Positions 1 to 11,960 of a DNA stretch of 64,000 nucleotides are shown one piece after another. This DNA comes from Lepisosteus oculatus (lineage: Eukaryota > Chordata > Actinopteri > Semionotiformes > Lepisosteidae). The stretch's first letter is position 1. The number at the start of each line of letters is the position of its first letter. The position numbers were made by a program, and so were the translations under genes. The stretch is taken from NCBI RefSeq assembly GCF_040954835.1, contig NC_090712.1:9371284-9435283 (forward strand). The letters run 5' to 3'. The notes below the pieces were generated by a model. The model made no database searches and was not told the DNA's origin. It was given only the letters and a program-made list of their open reading frames with translations.

Positions 1-77
1 ATCACTCGAGAAAAAAAAAAATCAAATTAAATTAAACCTGTGCTTCGTAAAGAAAAAAGCTGTTACAGTATATAACC
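1..77 (+). repeat. Left terminal inverted repeat
   Basis: Inverted partner of 1198-1269. The pairing includes ATCACTCGAG, an A-run, TCAAATTAAATTAA and CTGTTACAGTATATAACC, with a few mismatches and small length differences. Confidence 0.8.
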
Positions 78-994
78 TAATATCCATTCATTTTTTCAGA
101 GCAAAGGTTTTCAATCTGCTTTACAACTTAACCCTCTGATTTAGCCTTAGGGAGCTGACAAGCTGGCACTTTGTAAACCTGGTGATGGCCGTTAATGCAA
201 TTTGTAAGTAAAGGTAGAGTACACACATGTACACCAATGTACTAAAAAAACAAATTCTCTACAGAAATTCTATTTTGCCTCCTTAATTTACTTTGAAAAA
301 TGTTTTCAGTTTTTCTTCCTCCTGTTGTTAGTAGCTGATGTGGTACTCTGGAACACTGGTTCAACTTTTGTAAAACAGCATTTAATACTCTGCTCTCATT
401 GGCAGCCTGCCTTTTATGACTTGCAGAGCAGTTAAGCAATTCACATTTTCTTGCGGTTTTCCAGCTCACCTTATGACAAAAGGAGAAGTGGTCAGAGGCA
501 AGATGCTGAATATTAATAGAGTGACAATATATCACTGTATATCGTGGTAAGTAACAGTACCCATTTCTAATTCACACTAGTTTTCTGTGGCCTGCCATCC
601 ATTCTTTGCACTGCCAAAGGACCGCGGTGAACATGGAGAACCGGAAGAGACAAAGCAGGAATGAACCCTGTTAAAATGGGAACCCGAGACCGCAGGCCTG
701 AAAAAACAAGCTGGGTCCAGAGGGGGCGACTGTGTCGGTCTCCGCAGTAAGGTCCCAGACAGGACAGAACTCAACCCTCCTCTGTGCCTGGAGGTTTAAC
801 ACAGTTCCAGGTCATTTTGCCACTGTACTTCCTCCTCGGTATGGTTATATTTCCCAGGCAATACAAATAATATATAATAGAAAAATATTTAATTTCTTCT
901 TATTCCAAAGAAGTCATTTATTACTGTACAACATATAATATACTTGAATTTGTGTACACTCTATGGGTTTCTTTTTAAATGCTGTGCATATCAA

Positions 995-1175
995 TGCCCA
1001 TCCTTCATCTAACTGCTTTATCCAATACAGGGTCATGGGGGGGTCAGAGCCTACCCCAGCACACAACAGGCACAAAACAGGATACACCCTGGACCTGACG
1101 CCAGTCCATCACTGGACACACACTGACACATACACATATGCACACACACTCATGCCAGGGTCCGTATTCCCAGAA
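995..1175 (+). repeat. Interspersed fish-type repeat (LINE 3'-end-like), nested
   Basis: The run of phrases 'ccatccttcatctaactgcttta', 'tacagggtcatgggggg', 'gatacaccctggac' and 'gacgccagtccatc' is typical of a very common ray-finned fish interspersed repeat with a variable CA-rich end. The family assignment (L2/CR1-like 3' end or a SINE sharing it) is from memory. The copy sits inside the inverted-repeat element. Confidence 0.6.
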
Positions 1176-1197
1176 GCCAGTTAAGTTAATTCTCTAA

Positions 1198-1269
1198 GGC
1201 TATATACTGTTACAGCTTTTTCTTTTTGAAGCACAGGCTTAATTTAATTTGATTTTTTTCTCGAGTGAT
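1198..1269 (-). repeat. Right terminal inverted repeat
   Basis: Reverse-complement partner of 1-77. It runs from GGCTATATACTGTTACAGC through TTAATTTAATTTGA to CTCGAGTGAT. Confidence 0.8.
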
Positions 1270-2214
1270 CCACGACTACGTTCTCACACTGCTAATTGTT
1301 CATCTCGTTGCCTAAAACAGAGAGATGGTCTCATGTCAGCCTGCAGAGAGTTTCCAGACACACGAAAAGACCAGCCTCTGGATAACCTGACCGAGATGCG
1401 TGGTCAAGGCTAGGGTATAACTTATTACTTGAGCCTACCTTTTCATTTATTTCCCTGACGTCCCAGCCTGAAGTTCTTTTTTTTTCCTATTTTCTTTTAA
1501 ATTTGTTTTTAAAAGAACAAAGTTGCTCAGAAGACAGTGCCGGATTTCCTTTACCAACTTGCTATGCAGCGATGTTCCAGAGCCCAGTACTGAAAGCACT
1601 CCGAGCCCGTGACCCCAGCCCGCTCCATGAGCAAAGACAGGGGTGATCTACTGAACATGTCTGAGCTCTGCAGCAGTGCCCGGCCCTGCCAGGCATAACC
1701 ACTGCTCTCTAGAGGCAGGAGTTCTAGGTATATATAAGCTGGTATTTGGATCCCGCGACCAGCAGCCTCTGGTGGTCATGCCGAAGCCAAGTACCCCTGG
1801 TCCTCCTGGATAGACAGATGGGAAATCTCTACTGAGACCTGCAGCTGGAGTGTTTGCTCTTCATCAGGTAACCAGGCCCAGATGATGGTCTCTGCAGGGC
1901 CCGCAACACCTCTCACTTTCCCCTGGTTAAGGTCAAGGCACATGACCAGCTGTGCAAAGGCAGACAGGAGAAATCCACAGAGGGACCGGGGACTGCAGCC
2001 GGAGTCAGGCTGCCAGAGCCTGGGACACACGGGCACGCCCAGCCAAGCCTTGGGGTTCGGGCTGCAGGCTGGCACCTGCTGGGGGGCACGGACACCCCCG
2101 CATCAGCCAAACCTGCTCCAGTGAGCGCTAGCAGCCAGTGCCCCAGCCCCTACTTTAGCACAGATCCCTGGCGAGGAAGTTGGTCCACTGGCCCCTCCCC
2201 TTGCTCAGGACCCA
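1270..2214. other. UGP2 intronic sequence, moderately GC-rich, no gene seen
   Basis: The stretch 1550-2130 is richer in GC than its surroundings and carries several overlapping short open frames on both strands. None has a recognisable domain, and the overlap on both strands points to composition and not to coding. Confidence 0.5.
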
Positions 2215-2492
2215 CGTGCACACACGCATGTCCAGGCCCCGGCTGGAGAGTCACTCTGGCTGCGTACGTGCATGTACCAGCCCTGGCTTCAGCACACCCG
2301 GAGAGTCACTCCAGCCGCTCGGCTCCGACACACCCGGAGAGTCACTCTGGGAGCACATGTCTATGTCCCAGTGCTGGCTTCGACACACCCGGAGAGTCAC
2401 TCAGCTCCCTCCAACACACCCAGAGAGTCACTCCAGCTGCACATGTACATGTTCGGCCCTGACCTCTGCACACCCAGAGAGTCACTCCAGCC
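2215..2492 (+). repeat. Minisatellite, GGAGAGTCACTC core
   Basis: Six copies of a 12-base core (GGAGAGTCACTC, with AGAGAGTCACTC in the last two) begin at 2245, 2300, 2336, 2391, 2422 and 2476. Five of the six follow CACACCC. Spacing alternates about 55, 36, 55, 31 and 54 bases, suggesting a higher-order unit of about 90 bases made of a long and a short subunit. Open frames here only encode the repeated core. Confidence 0.85.
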
Positions 2493-5253
2493 TAAAGTTC
2501 TCTGGAGCGCAGCATGGAACAAAGTCCTTAACACTCAGATGTGAGGCAACAAATGCAACAAATGCTTGTAAACTGGGAAGTTGCTGAAACAGTTTTTATA
2601 GTTGCTGTTAAAATTATCCAAGGTATTGAACTGTGGAGCAAAGGTAAATCAGAGAAATAGGTGTAAGCATGTACAGTATAAGCCAGTGATTATTTTATTG
2701 CATCTAATTCTGCCTTTGCTGAGAAGACACACCTCAATCAAGTAAGACTAGAAAAGCATGACAATGCTTTTACTCATCAGACACTTCACATGAAGTCATA
2801 GTTGTAATTTTTTCCTTTCATGAATTTCCTGGATCCACAAACACATACACCCAGTCACACATCAAGAAACAGTTCCATTGCAATGGGGCTGTTTTGTTAA
2901 AATAAAAGAACAGTCATTCAAGGGTGTTTCTGTGAAGCAATGCAGAACCTCAGTTTTCAGCATTTTAAGAAAAGCCTAAAACATGAAATGAGGTGGACAG
3001 AAATCAGGCCTGATGTTGCAAGTGGAACATAAGAAATAAATCTAAGAGCTGGTAAAAGGGTATTGATTCTGAGCATGAACAGCATTTAGCACTAGATGCA
3101 GCTTGTCATTAAACATGCAGTCCTTCCCCAGAGCACGCCTCACTTGATCTTATATTTTGAAAATATCCAAGGACATTCTGAAAACACTACTCCTGTTATA
3201 TCATCTTAATACACAGGGTTAATCAAAGTTGACCATTTACACACCATCACGAAGAAGATATTTTTCCAGCCTCATTGTGGTAATGAGCATTAACAAAAAA
3301 GATCCAGGCCACCTCTAATTGCACTCAGCGATGGGTACACCTTAACCCTGAGCCACGTGATATCAGAGGGCCTCCTGGATCATCAGCTTGTCGTATCCCA
3401 GAAAACCTTAACAGTGTTCAGGTCCAGTGGCGCAACTCTTGTTCCCAAGAGGAGAACCACTGAGAGAAATGACCTGTGACAGCTTCATTAGCTGGCTGGG
3501 AAAACGCAAATGTCAGCCAAGTACTGCTCAAAAGGAGAGGGGACGTGGGTACTGCAGAGGTCACACTATTTATAGAGTGACCTTCCGCAAGTAGAAACAT
3601 TACAGGGAGAGCAGGAGATTCAGCTGTGGAAATGTCACAGGACACCACCTCTGCTGCAAACCCTTGACCCCTGCGTACCTGGAACGCAGCAGCAGAAGTC
3701 ACCAGCCAGCACAGTGTTAAGTTTCTACCTCACAAATCTCCTGCGTTCTCACTGCACACATGCAAGCTCGTCACCTGACGTGTTTCAAACCAGCTCTGAA
3801 TACTGAAGCACTAGCAGGCTTGGCCAGAACAGGAAAGCAGTTGGCTTAGGGCCCAAAACCTCTTAAGAAAACCGAACACAAGCCTCTCTGTTTGGATCTC
3901 AACTCATGCAGATAAAGGAGCAGTGAAGAGCAGGATGTGGTCATCATACGCATACCATGTAGAAAACAAAACTGCCGTCACAATTTGCATGGTGTCAAGG
4001 AAAACAAAACTGTCCCTTTTATAAATCGATCATTCAAGTGTATAACTGTGCTATTTGCCATAGCTATGAATAGTTCAGGATTCAATACGAAATTCTAGGA
4101 AAATAAACCCAAAGTCAAAGCCTTCACTACAGAGAGTCTAATTTTGTGCAGCTGGAACCATTAAATGCCGAACACTGCAAGGTACAGAGCTGACTGACCT
4201 TCAGCGGAGAACAGCTCTTGAATGTTTTAAGCAGGAAATGAGCACAAGGAAAATTTCTGAGCGCATGTGTGAGAATAGGTCAGCGGTGGGTGATGAAACA
4301 AGAAATAAGACAACTGGGAGGGGGGTGAGCTGGTACAGTATACGAACATCCCCAGCTGCAATGGAGAAATGGAGTCACATTCCATCAGACAAGCTGGATG
4401 TCAATATCTGGCTAGTTTGTTTTAACAAGATCCAGGCCCCAAGGGGGGGGTGTGCACCCTTTTAGACACTGGACACGCAGGGGAAGTATCGAGCACCGAT
4501 ACCTTAGAGGTTCGTTTCATCACTTTATTATAAAGGTAGTCTCATTCCAATAGTCACTCTCAAAGTCACATCTAAGTCTGAGGACATTTACACAAGACGT
4601 TCGGAGGACTCCTCCAGTCTGCCTGCTCGGTGAGCTTGGAGGAGATCTAAATCTGCTGCTGACATTTCAACACTGGGCCAACTTTAAAGATGCAAGATGC
4701 CATACCACTATTTTAGAAGAACACAGTGGATGTGTTATTTTAGTACTTCATTTCAATGGATTTGAAATGTCATCACCTTGAGTATTGAAGTCAAAGTTAT
4801 CTACTAAGAAATATGACAGTTGCTCAAGACCGCATATGCAAAACATACATGATAATACATTAAATGCCAGATCTATGTTCCACATTTTTTCCTTCTCTAT
4901 ACTTCTATCCAATATCTACACTACTGTCTGAAAACCCACTCTCTCCTGGAAAATCTTAAAGAAAAGAGAGGCAGAATATTTCAATGCTGCTAGTGAGAGG
5001 CTGGCTGAGCCCAGCAGTAGATGGACAATTAAAGCTTTAAGTAAATTCTAGAATTAAGTTGAAACTATTAAAATCAAAATTGTTCAAATTTATCAAAATA
5101 AAATTAAACCACTGGTGAAGATAAAAGGACCAAGGCTGCAATTTTATATTGTTTTAGGCATATAAAAGTTCAGTTTTTAAATTACAGCCTGGTTCTCTGA
5201 AGGAGCAGTAGATTCGCTGAAGTATAACAACTTATTAAAACATTAAAACTCAC
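2493..5253. other. UGP2 intron 3, nothing recognised
   Basis: Mostly unique AT-rich sequence. No further UGP2 exon or clear mobile element was found by eye. A short G-run lies near 4442. Confidence 0.5.
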
Positions 5254-5361
5254 CGAATCCTCTGGAGGTCTCTGAATCTTCCCCCAGTCCACAGAAGGCC
5301 CCTTCTCTTGCAAAAATCTGTGGAAGAGCTTCTTAAATCCTTCAAAGTCCTTCCTTGAAAT
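5254..5361 (-). CDS. UGP2: UGP2 coding exon 3
   Basis: The exon has 108 bases, is phase 0 at both ends, and has acceptor TTTGTAG and donor GTGAGT. It encodes 36 residues beginning ISRKDFEGFKKLFHRF and ending IQRPPEDS, a highly conserved N-terminal UGP2 segment. No further UGP2 exon could be recognised between here and the left edge. Confidence 0.95.
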
Positions 5362-8300
5362 CTACAAACAGTATGTAGAGAACTGTTACTGACCATTTTT
5401 ATTCCTTCTTTATAGCCACCATGAGTTCACATAATTAAGACACAGATATTCTCCTTTTCAACTATTAAAGAAATAACTTTGCCATTACAACCAGATTCAA
5501 GACTTAATCACCCCTGGAGGGATTAAAATTCAGGTTTAAATATGCTCAATATCACCGTCTATTAGCAGTGCAGGAATTCTGTAGCCTCCCGAACAACCTC
5601 CTTCTGACACTTCTGTGTAATTGAATCCCTTGTGTTTATAAGGCCCTCCATGGGGCAAAGGTGAGGAGACCTAGAACCAGATAGCATCTGCAGCACCCTG
5701 ACATATGGAAAAAAATGAACAGAAAAATAAATCTTCAACATATGACATCATTGCTGTGCATAATGACATCGTGCTGTAATTATAAAAAGGGTTACAATTC
5801 CAACACGTGCTTGCAGACAGGGCTGCTTTTGTTAAAGGTCAGGACGTGCTGCATTTAACAGCAGCTGCTAGCCTGAAATGATTGGTGTTCTAGAGGGTGT
5901 CGGACCAGATGGTTAGTCTGAGTGCAAAGTATGTCTCATTTCCTTGAGTGACGTATAGCCAGTAAGCACAATTATAAGCATATGGGTCCTTCACAAAACC
6001 TTTCTGAAGAAAGTGGATTTGATGTGTCCTTTATATGTAAGGCAGGGGCTTAAGTGCAACCTAGCAAGAGACAGACGATTTTCAAGGGAAAATCGGGGCA
6101 GGAAAGCCTCATCCAAGAATTAATAGGATATCTGTCTGCTTCATGAAACCTCTACCACACCTGACACCTCATGCAGCAGGATCAACTCCGAGCAGCCAAT
6201 AGGATAAAGATCTTTACGGAACAGAAAATGATCTCAATTTAGACCCATGAAGGGATAACGACCATTCTAACAGGAGCTAGGGGCAACTATTATTCATTCC
6301 CTTATGATGCTCAGAGTAGCAACAATGTAGCTACACTTAGCATTATAAGTCACTTATGATTTATAACTTTGGCAATATTTTGCCGTTTTAAGAAAACTAT
6401 TTTTGTAGCAGGTGCACTGACATTTCTCTGAACTGATATAACACAAAAATACAAAATGCTGATTTGCCATCAACAGGCTGATCAACAGGGGGTGTACTGT
6501 GAGAGTCAAAGGCTTGAAGCATGTGTAATCACCACTGGAAGACTCATGCTTGACACCAGGTTGCAGATGCTATCATTCATACACGAATGTGAGATTCCAT
6601 CCCCCTGTCCCTCGTACAGCCTGACCAAGCCTGTGCCTGGTCACTGGTCTCTGAGCCCTGATGTCCCACGTCAACGGGGCTTGTGTTTGGTGGCCACGGT
6701 CCATGGCACTATTGTCGCATTCCCATGTCGTAAGAAAGCCGTTCTTACACAAGCAGCAGGAGAAAACGAGCCGTCCTGCTGGAACATTATCACATCAGGA
6801 TGATGCAGGAAGGGCGGTCCCAGAAGCTGATAAAAGTAGCTGTGCAGTCAAGCTGCCATCAATCATTACTAGCGGAGTTCTGCAGAAACTAAATACCCCT
6901 GCCAAAACCATCATGCTTGGATTTGGTAAATCTGGCAAAATGTCACAACTTGTAGTTTCCAGAATGCAATGTCTTGCCAGGCAAAAAAACTAACTGCTAG
7001 TTGTGAACACCCCAGACAGAAAGCAGGTTTTCTGACTTCATACAGCCACTGTCTTTACCACTGTCTTTAAGGTGGTGCTCTCTTGACAAGTGGTGCATAT
7101 TGGTTCATTCGTATGTCTTTCTTGATTTTCATTTAGCTTGGCAATCAATAGGTTCCATCACCCCATCACCTGTATCCAATCAGCTCACTCACTAACAAGA
7201 CAATATGGTGCTTATGCACTTGACTAGCACAGTCACAATGGTCAATCATAATAATGCAAAACATTTCAAATCCATTTTTTTATTCTTCTTAAAAAAAATA
7301 CATGCATAAATATAGTAATCAACTTTTTATTCTCCATATACATGGGAAAGACCCTTGGTGTCTTCACAGCATCGATAGGGATTCAAGATCTGGAAAGGCT
7401 AGAGAGCAAAAACAAATGAAAACTCAGAGGCTTCATACTTCATATGCTCATCAGCTCCACACGCTTAGGAAGAGAAACCTCTGCACTACACCCACCTCTG
7501 CATCGGCCCCACTCGCTGTTGCCAGCAGATTCTCCAACTCCTTCTTCATGGAATTTTCCAGCTCCTGCCGGATTACTTCTTCAAACTGCGCCATTCCACC
7601 GTTGGAAATCCTCTTGCTAAAATCTGGGATGGTGGGGGGGAGGAGGGAAGAGATGTCATTATCTGGTCACTTTCCATCCTAAGCCATATCTTCCTAGAGG
7701 AAGCACTAATTCAGAAACAAAGTGAAAACACAAGAAACATAAACATCAGTAAGACTTGGAAGGCTACAAGAAAACACCCTGAAGCTGATGACACAGTACT
7801 TCATTATTTTCCTGAAATCTGAGCGCATTAAGCTGAAGAATTATTTCTGGTCAGAAGCCAATCTAAAAGTTTTTCTGGAGCAACAGATTTTGATATACTT
7901 GAGTTTTTTTTATTTCCAATGTGCAGTAACTACAGGCCGTGCTCCTTTTACCAATCTTGTTTGTCCTAGTTGATTTGCTGGTCAAGAATCCTAATTAGTA
8001 ATGATTAGCTGGCTTCATTTAAGCTGAGGATACATTCCTTAAACTCACATGTGTGGAAAGAACTCAGAACCAAAAAACACAACCCATGTGAAAAAAAGCC
8101 AGTGATGAACATATCTGGAAGAAGATGTTAATTTAATGGATCAGCAAGATATTTCAGGACAATCACCCCACTGGCACAGGTTTAATGCGACTATCAGCGA
8201 ATCTGGCTGATAATAACCACAGTTTCTAAAGTGAGCTGATGTGCTATATTCCATGATTGCACAGAATCTTTTCATTTCCAAATCATTACATTTTAAACAG

Positions 8301-10422
8301 CATTAAATAGTAACAATCCACCCATGAAGAATTTTAGATCTGCCCAGGAGCACAGAAGTCTATAGCACATTCTAAACTGTCTTGATCCCCTCTGAACTCC
8401 TAAAAGAGGATTTGTACCTTCTGAATTTACGTACCGTCTGTGCATCACATTCTCAAATTGGCAGAAACATTTTTTAAATACAAGTTTGGGATTTAAAAAT
8501 CAAGCACGAGAATCCACACCAGCTTTAAATTTACAGAATGTGACATCTAGACCTTTGACTTTTACACTGAGTATTTCAAGGGATGAAGGACAAGAGAAAA
8601 GTAAAAATAAAACAGCAATCATGATCTGATGCCCGCTTTGGCAAGCTATGTGACCTTTGTTCATCCAACCTCTGACTCTGAAGGAAGCCGTCAACACTGC
8701 TGTTGCGGGAAATTCCTTCCAGGGCAGATCTGAAGAGTGCCCATGCCAACAGGGAACAGACTCCCAGATGTTGACCGGATGGCAGGAAGGGACAGGATTT
8801 GCTGACAATCCTAGCACTGCTCCAATATGGATGAGAAATGGTAAAGGCGTGACAGACAGAGTTAGGTGGTGTCAGACACAAAGGTTCTGTCATCCAGGCA
8901 AAGGTTACCTAGCTTTAGTGTATTATTCTCCTGTCCATAAAGCATAATGACAGAGACAGTCACTACACTGCTCCTTACACAGCCAGACCCTTACATTGGG
9001 AGCGACTTCTGAAAAGGGACCAGTTACCAACTCCCTATGCATAGAGTCACAATCAAAGCCGTTTTTATTAATCTTTCCAAACACAAAGGATTAAAGAGTA
9101 CAAATATTAAAAATGAAGCTGACACAGTGTCAAACAGGTTTGCACCTGGCGATCTCAGGTAACCTTTTCAGCCATAGTTTTATTTTTTTTAAGGGAACTA
9201 CACAAACTGTACAGTGAAGAATGGGCAAAAACAGCACTACAATTGAGACTGAAATTTAGCTTTGACAGCTCATAATGAGATGCAACTGAGTCAACGTTTA
9301 CCAAAAGTATTTGAAAATACTAGGTCTTTTGGGTTGTCTTCAAGCTAGTGAAACTGTTCCAGTTTTTTACAGCACTTGAAAACAGCTCGCTTTTTAAACA
9401 AAACTAAACCTTCAACGCCGTCAACAACTTCAGCATTTTATTTGCAGTTATTTGAGAGGGATGAGATAATTAGATTAGGTTTAAACTTTAACATTAAATA
9501 AGCCATCATAAGTCATAAGTCTAAAAAAGTAAATAGTATTTGACACTCGGTTTTGAAGAAACACATTGGAAGGGAGTGAGAAAACGAAACATCGGAAAAA
9601 CTCAACTAAACACGCAGTTCAGACTAAATGTTTTAACTTGTGACATCTTCACTTCAGACACGGCGTACAAACACAGCTGTAGAAATGTATCGATCTGAAC
9701 ACTTCACAATTCTGTCAATTCAAAAAATATATACACAGTAGGAAATGAAGTTGCTCCATTCCACTTCGGCTTATGGTTCTGTACAATAGTTCAATCACTG
9801 TAGGCAAGATTATAAAAGTAAAAGACACGGGAAAGGGGGTACAACAATATTTAAAAGTAAACCTCTCCGCAATATAAAAGCACAATCGCTGTACTAGACT
9901 CGTGTTCCATGTGGACTCAATACTGTAGCTCAGCATTGAACTGAACAGGCAGAGAGCCGAAGACACTTTTCAAATGAAATACTATGATCCCTGTGGCCCC
10001 TGACTTCTACTTATTCTCTGCCTGTGACCTTGCCTTTTTAAAATGTTCTTTTTTCTTTCCCCCACAAACATCACGCAAGCCTTTCAATGTAAAGGCAAAA
10101 GCCTTCGCAACAGGCCAGGTAAATGAAGGATTGGCTCAGTGTCAGAAAATCATAATTTCACCAATCAAACGAGATAAAAATCCACACAGACACTGACACT
10201 CAAAGTCAATTGCCAGACCGTTACAAAACGGCTTATTCCGGTATCAAACTTACAAGCAACTTATTAGACAAATCCTAGCCAGCTTCTCTTGAAATATGAA
10301 TACAGTACAGAATTTTATCAAATTTAACAGGAGATAATTAATACCTTTCTCCTAACTGTATTAATGCCCTTATTCAAATAGTAGTGAAGATAATGTAACT
10401 TACCTTCCATGTAAATCGACAT
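5254..10422 (-). CDS. UGP2: UTP--glucose-1-phosphate uridylyltransferase (UDP-glucose pyrophosphorylase 2), 5' part only
   Basis: This cytosolic enzyme makes UDP-glucose and pyrophosphate from UTP and glucose-1-phosphate, feeding glycogen, glycan and glucuronate synthesis. Three coding exons are seen on the minus strand: 10404-10422, 7496-7623 and 5254-5361. They join in frame to give 85 residues, starting MSIYMEDFSKRISNGG and ending in the family segment EKGPSVDWGKIQRPPEDS. Residues 18-33 (QFEEVIRQELENSMKKEL) and FKKLFHRFLQEKG match vertebrate UGP2, recalled from knowledge of the family and not from a search. Phases agree at both junctions: 1/2 and then 0. Human UGP2 is about 508 residues, so the catalytic nucleotide-binding domain lies left of the window. 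The start at 10422 was chosen because it aligns without gaps to the human long isoform. MDH1 lies upstream in the same orientation, as in human. Confidence 0.93.
5362..7495. other. UGP2 intron 2, nothing recognised
   Basis: Unique intronic sequence of 2.1 kb between UGP2 exons 3 and 2. Open frames near 6456-6993 on the plus strand are short, overlap each other and resemble no known family. Confidence 0.5.
7496..7623 (-). CDS. UGP2: UGP2 coding exon 2
   Basis: The exon has 128 bases with acceptor CCATCCCAG and donor GTGGGT. It begins with two bases completing an Asp codon, then FSKRISNGGMAQFEEVIRQ and on to ATASGADAE. A nearer AG (TTTTAG, ending at 7617) was rejected as acceptor because it breaks the frame with exon 1. 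An in-frame ATG at 7592-7594 (Met17) could serve as a downstream start. Confidence 0.92.
7624..10403. other. UGP2 intron 1, nothing recognised
   Basis: Intronic sequence of 2.8 kb. Open frames on both strands near 8500-8950 overlap one another and are treated as chance. Confidence 0.5.
10404..10422 (-). CDS. UGP2: UGP2 coding exon 1 (start codon and six codons)
   Basis: The exon encodes MSIYME plus the first base of an Asp codon, followed by a strong donor GTAAGT. The upstream context GTGAAGATG has a purine at -3. The 5' untranslated part extends to higher coordinates, but its boundary is not visible. The joined peptide MSIYMEDFSK parallels human MSRFVQDLSK position by position, which is the reason for accepting such a short coding segment. 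Confidence 0.8.
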
Positions 10423-11589
10423 CTTCACAGATCCGTACGTTTTATAATACACTTTAATATATTACGATTTATAATAGTTGAACTATAAAAACTCGAGATT
10501 GTTTAATCCAGCAGTATAGCTCTTCCTTTTAGTAGAGTTAAAAAGTCTATTAACAAAAATAATTTATATAGTACAATTCACAGATAAGCACAACCTTTTG
10601 TTTACTCCCGACCAATAGTAAATCCTAAATGCTTAAATATGCCATTACGTGTCAGAAATCTTGAAAAATTAGATACTATGTAGCCGTTTCATTAAAGACC
10701 AAAGCGCGGTCTCTCTCATTTTCCTAAAAAAAACACAAAACAGAAACCCTTTTAAATCAGACACCTCTTCTCCTCCCACTTTCATTCGCTAGCAACCAAT
10801 TAGGTAAATTTTTGCTCAACCCCGGGGCCCTCGTATAAATCTCTTGAGTTAACAATCCAATCCCTCTTGGGCTATTTCGTATGAATATTTTAACAGTGCG
10901 AAAAATGCCGTACAATTTTTTTATGACATCCTAGTTCGGCCCCTTTTGCAGATAAATAATCCACGTCACGATTTCTTGGTTGGCTCGGCCGGCGAAACCC
11001 CCTCGAGTAACTAAGGGAAACCTGCCGCGCCCCCTTTTTTTATCGTAAATCCCGTTTTTTAACTTCCTTGCACTATGCTGCCCAACCCTCCCGGCTCCCC
11101 AGCTACCCTGCTGCACACACCGGGCGAGAGAAGCGGTATATGGGGCGAGTGCGAAACGGGAAATAAGCCCCCAATGTCGTTAGGCATTGTGAAGGCATGT
11201 GGAGAATGAACAATACGTGACATGCAGAAGTTACACATAAAAAGGGCCAGCACTAAGCACATCAAAGGCGGGGCCCTGTCATTCTTTAACTACAAGAAAA
11301 GCCTATTTTTGTTCCTGACGTTATCGCAAGCCGCAGCGCACACAGGGCAAGGGAAAGCGACGCAAAGCAAACAAAAAAAAAAAAGACTACAAGTGCTGCC
11401 ACTCATCATCCGCCTCCTGGACAGAGTAAGTATTCGCGCAGAAGTTTTATGCTCTCAGACAGCCATACCCACCTTCTTTATAATAAATATATGTAAATAT
11501 TCATCAACTGGGGAGTCCAGTGGCAAGGTTTTTTTTTTTTAAGCTCAACACGAGCACGTTCAGCCTATGAGTTAAGTTCAGTCTCAAGA

Positions 11590-11960
11590 GATCACAGCCC
11601 CCCAAACCGGTTCTGGTTTAATAATAAATACACGACATAAAACACGATTCACAGACGCGGCTACAGCCGGATTACAAACACCTAGCAGGAACGGAAGTAT
11701 GGCGCAGACTTGACTGACAGGGGAGCCGCCATCGCCGCCGACAGAAATCCCGGACTGAACGGCCGCTCTCACCAATCGGGACGAAAGCGACTCTGTCTGG
11801 GCCAATGAGGGCGCCTTTCTGTGCCTGTCAAGGAAGGCCGGGGTTGTACGATGAAACCAATGAGGCCACTCGCACGTTTTGAGCCGTTTTCGCAACACAG
11901 TGTCATGTGAGTGAAGGTTAAATGTAACGTCCAGGCAGCTCCTTAATGCAATGCTGGGTT
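11590..11960 (-). promoter_or_regulatory. UGP2: Probable UGP2 promoter, CpG-rich with CCAAT boxes
   Basis: This block is richer in CpG than its flanks. It carries three CCAAT motifs on the plus strand (near 11772, 11801 and 11857) and a YY1-like GATGGCGGC on the minus strand at about 11725-11736. YY1 sites often lie just inside the start of vertebrate housekeeping transcripts, so a minus-strand start near 11.7 kb is inferred. Whether the 5' untranslated region reaches exon 1 directly or by splicing is not visible. Confidence 0.5.

Larger units (their letters stand above)
1..1269. mobile_element. Non-autonomous DNA element with long terminal inverted repeats
   Basis: The first 77 bases and the segment 1198-1269 are imperfect inverted copies of each other. 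The outer ends read ATCACTCGAG and CTCGAGTGAT. The arms share an A/T run, TCAAATTAAATTAA, a CTGTGCTTC block and GTTACAGTATATA. The interior has no convincing transposase ORF. The inversion may extend one or more bases outside the window on the left (the right arm continues as CC), so the target-site duplication cannot be judged. The superfamily was not recognised. The element lies in UGP2 intron 3 or a later intron. Confidence 0.75.

Noticed and set aside
2121..2587. Three overlapping plus-strand ORFs of 90-135 codons
   Set aside because: They read the minisatellite core in different frames.
7617..7622. TTTTAG as the UGP2 exon 2 acceptor
   Set aside because: It puts exon 1 out of frame. The AG six bases upstream restores MSIYMEDFSK, which aligns to human without gaps.
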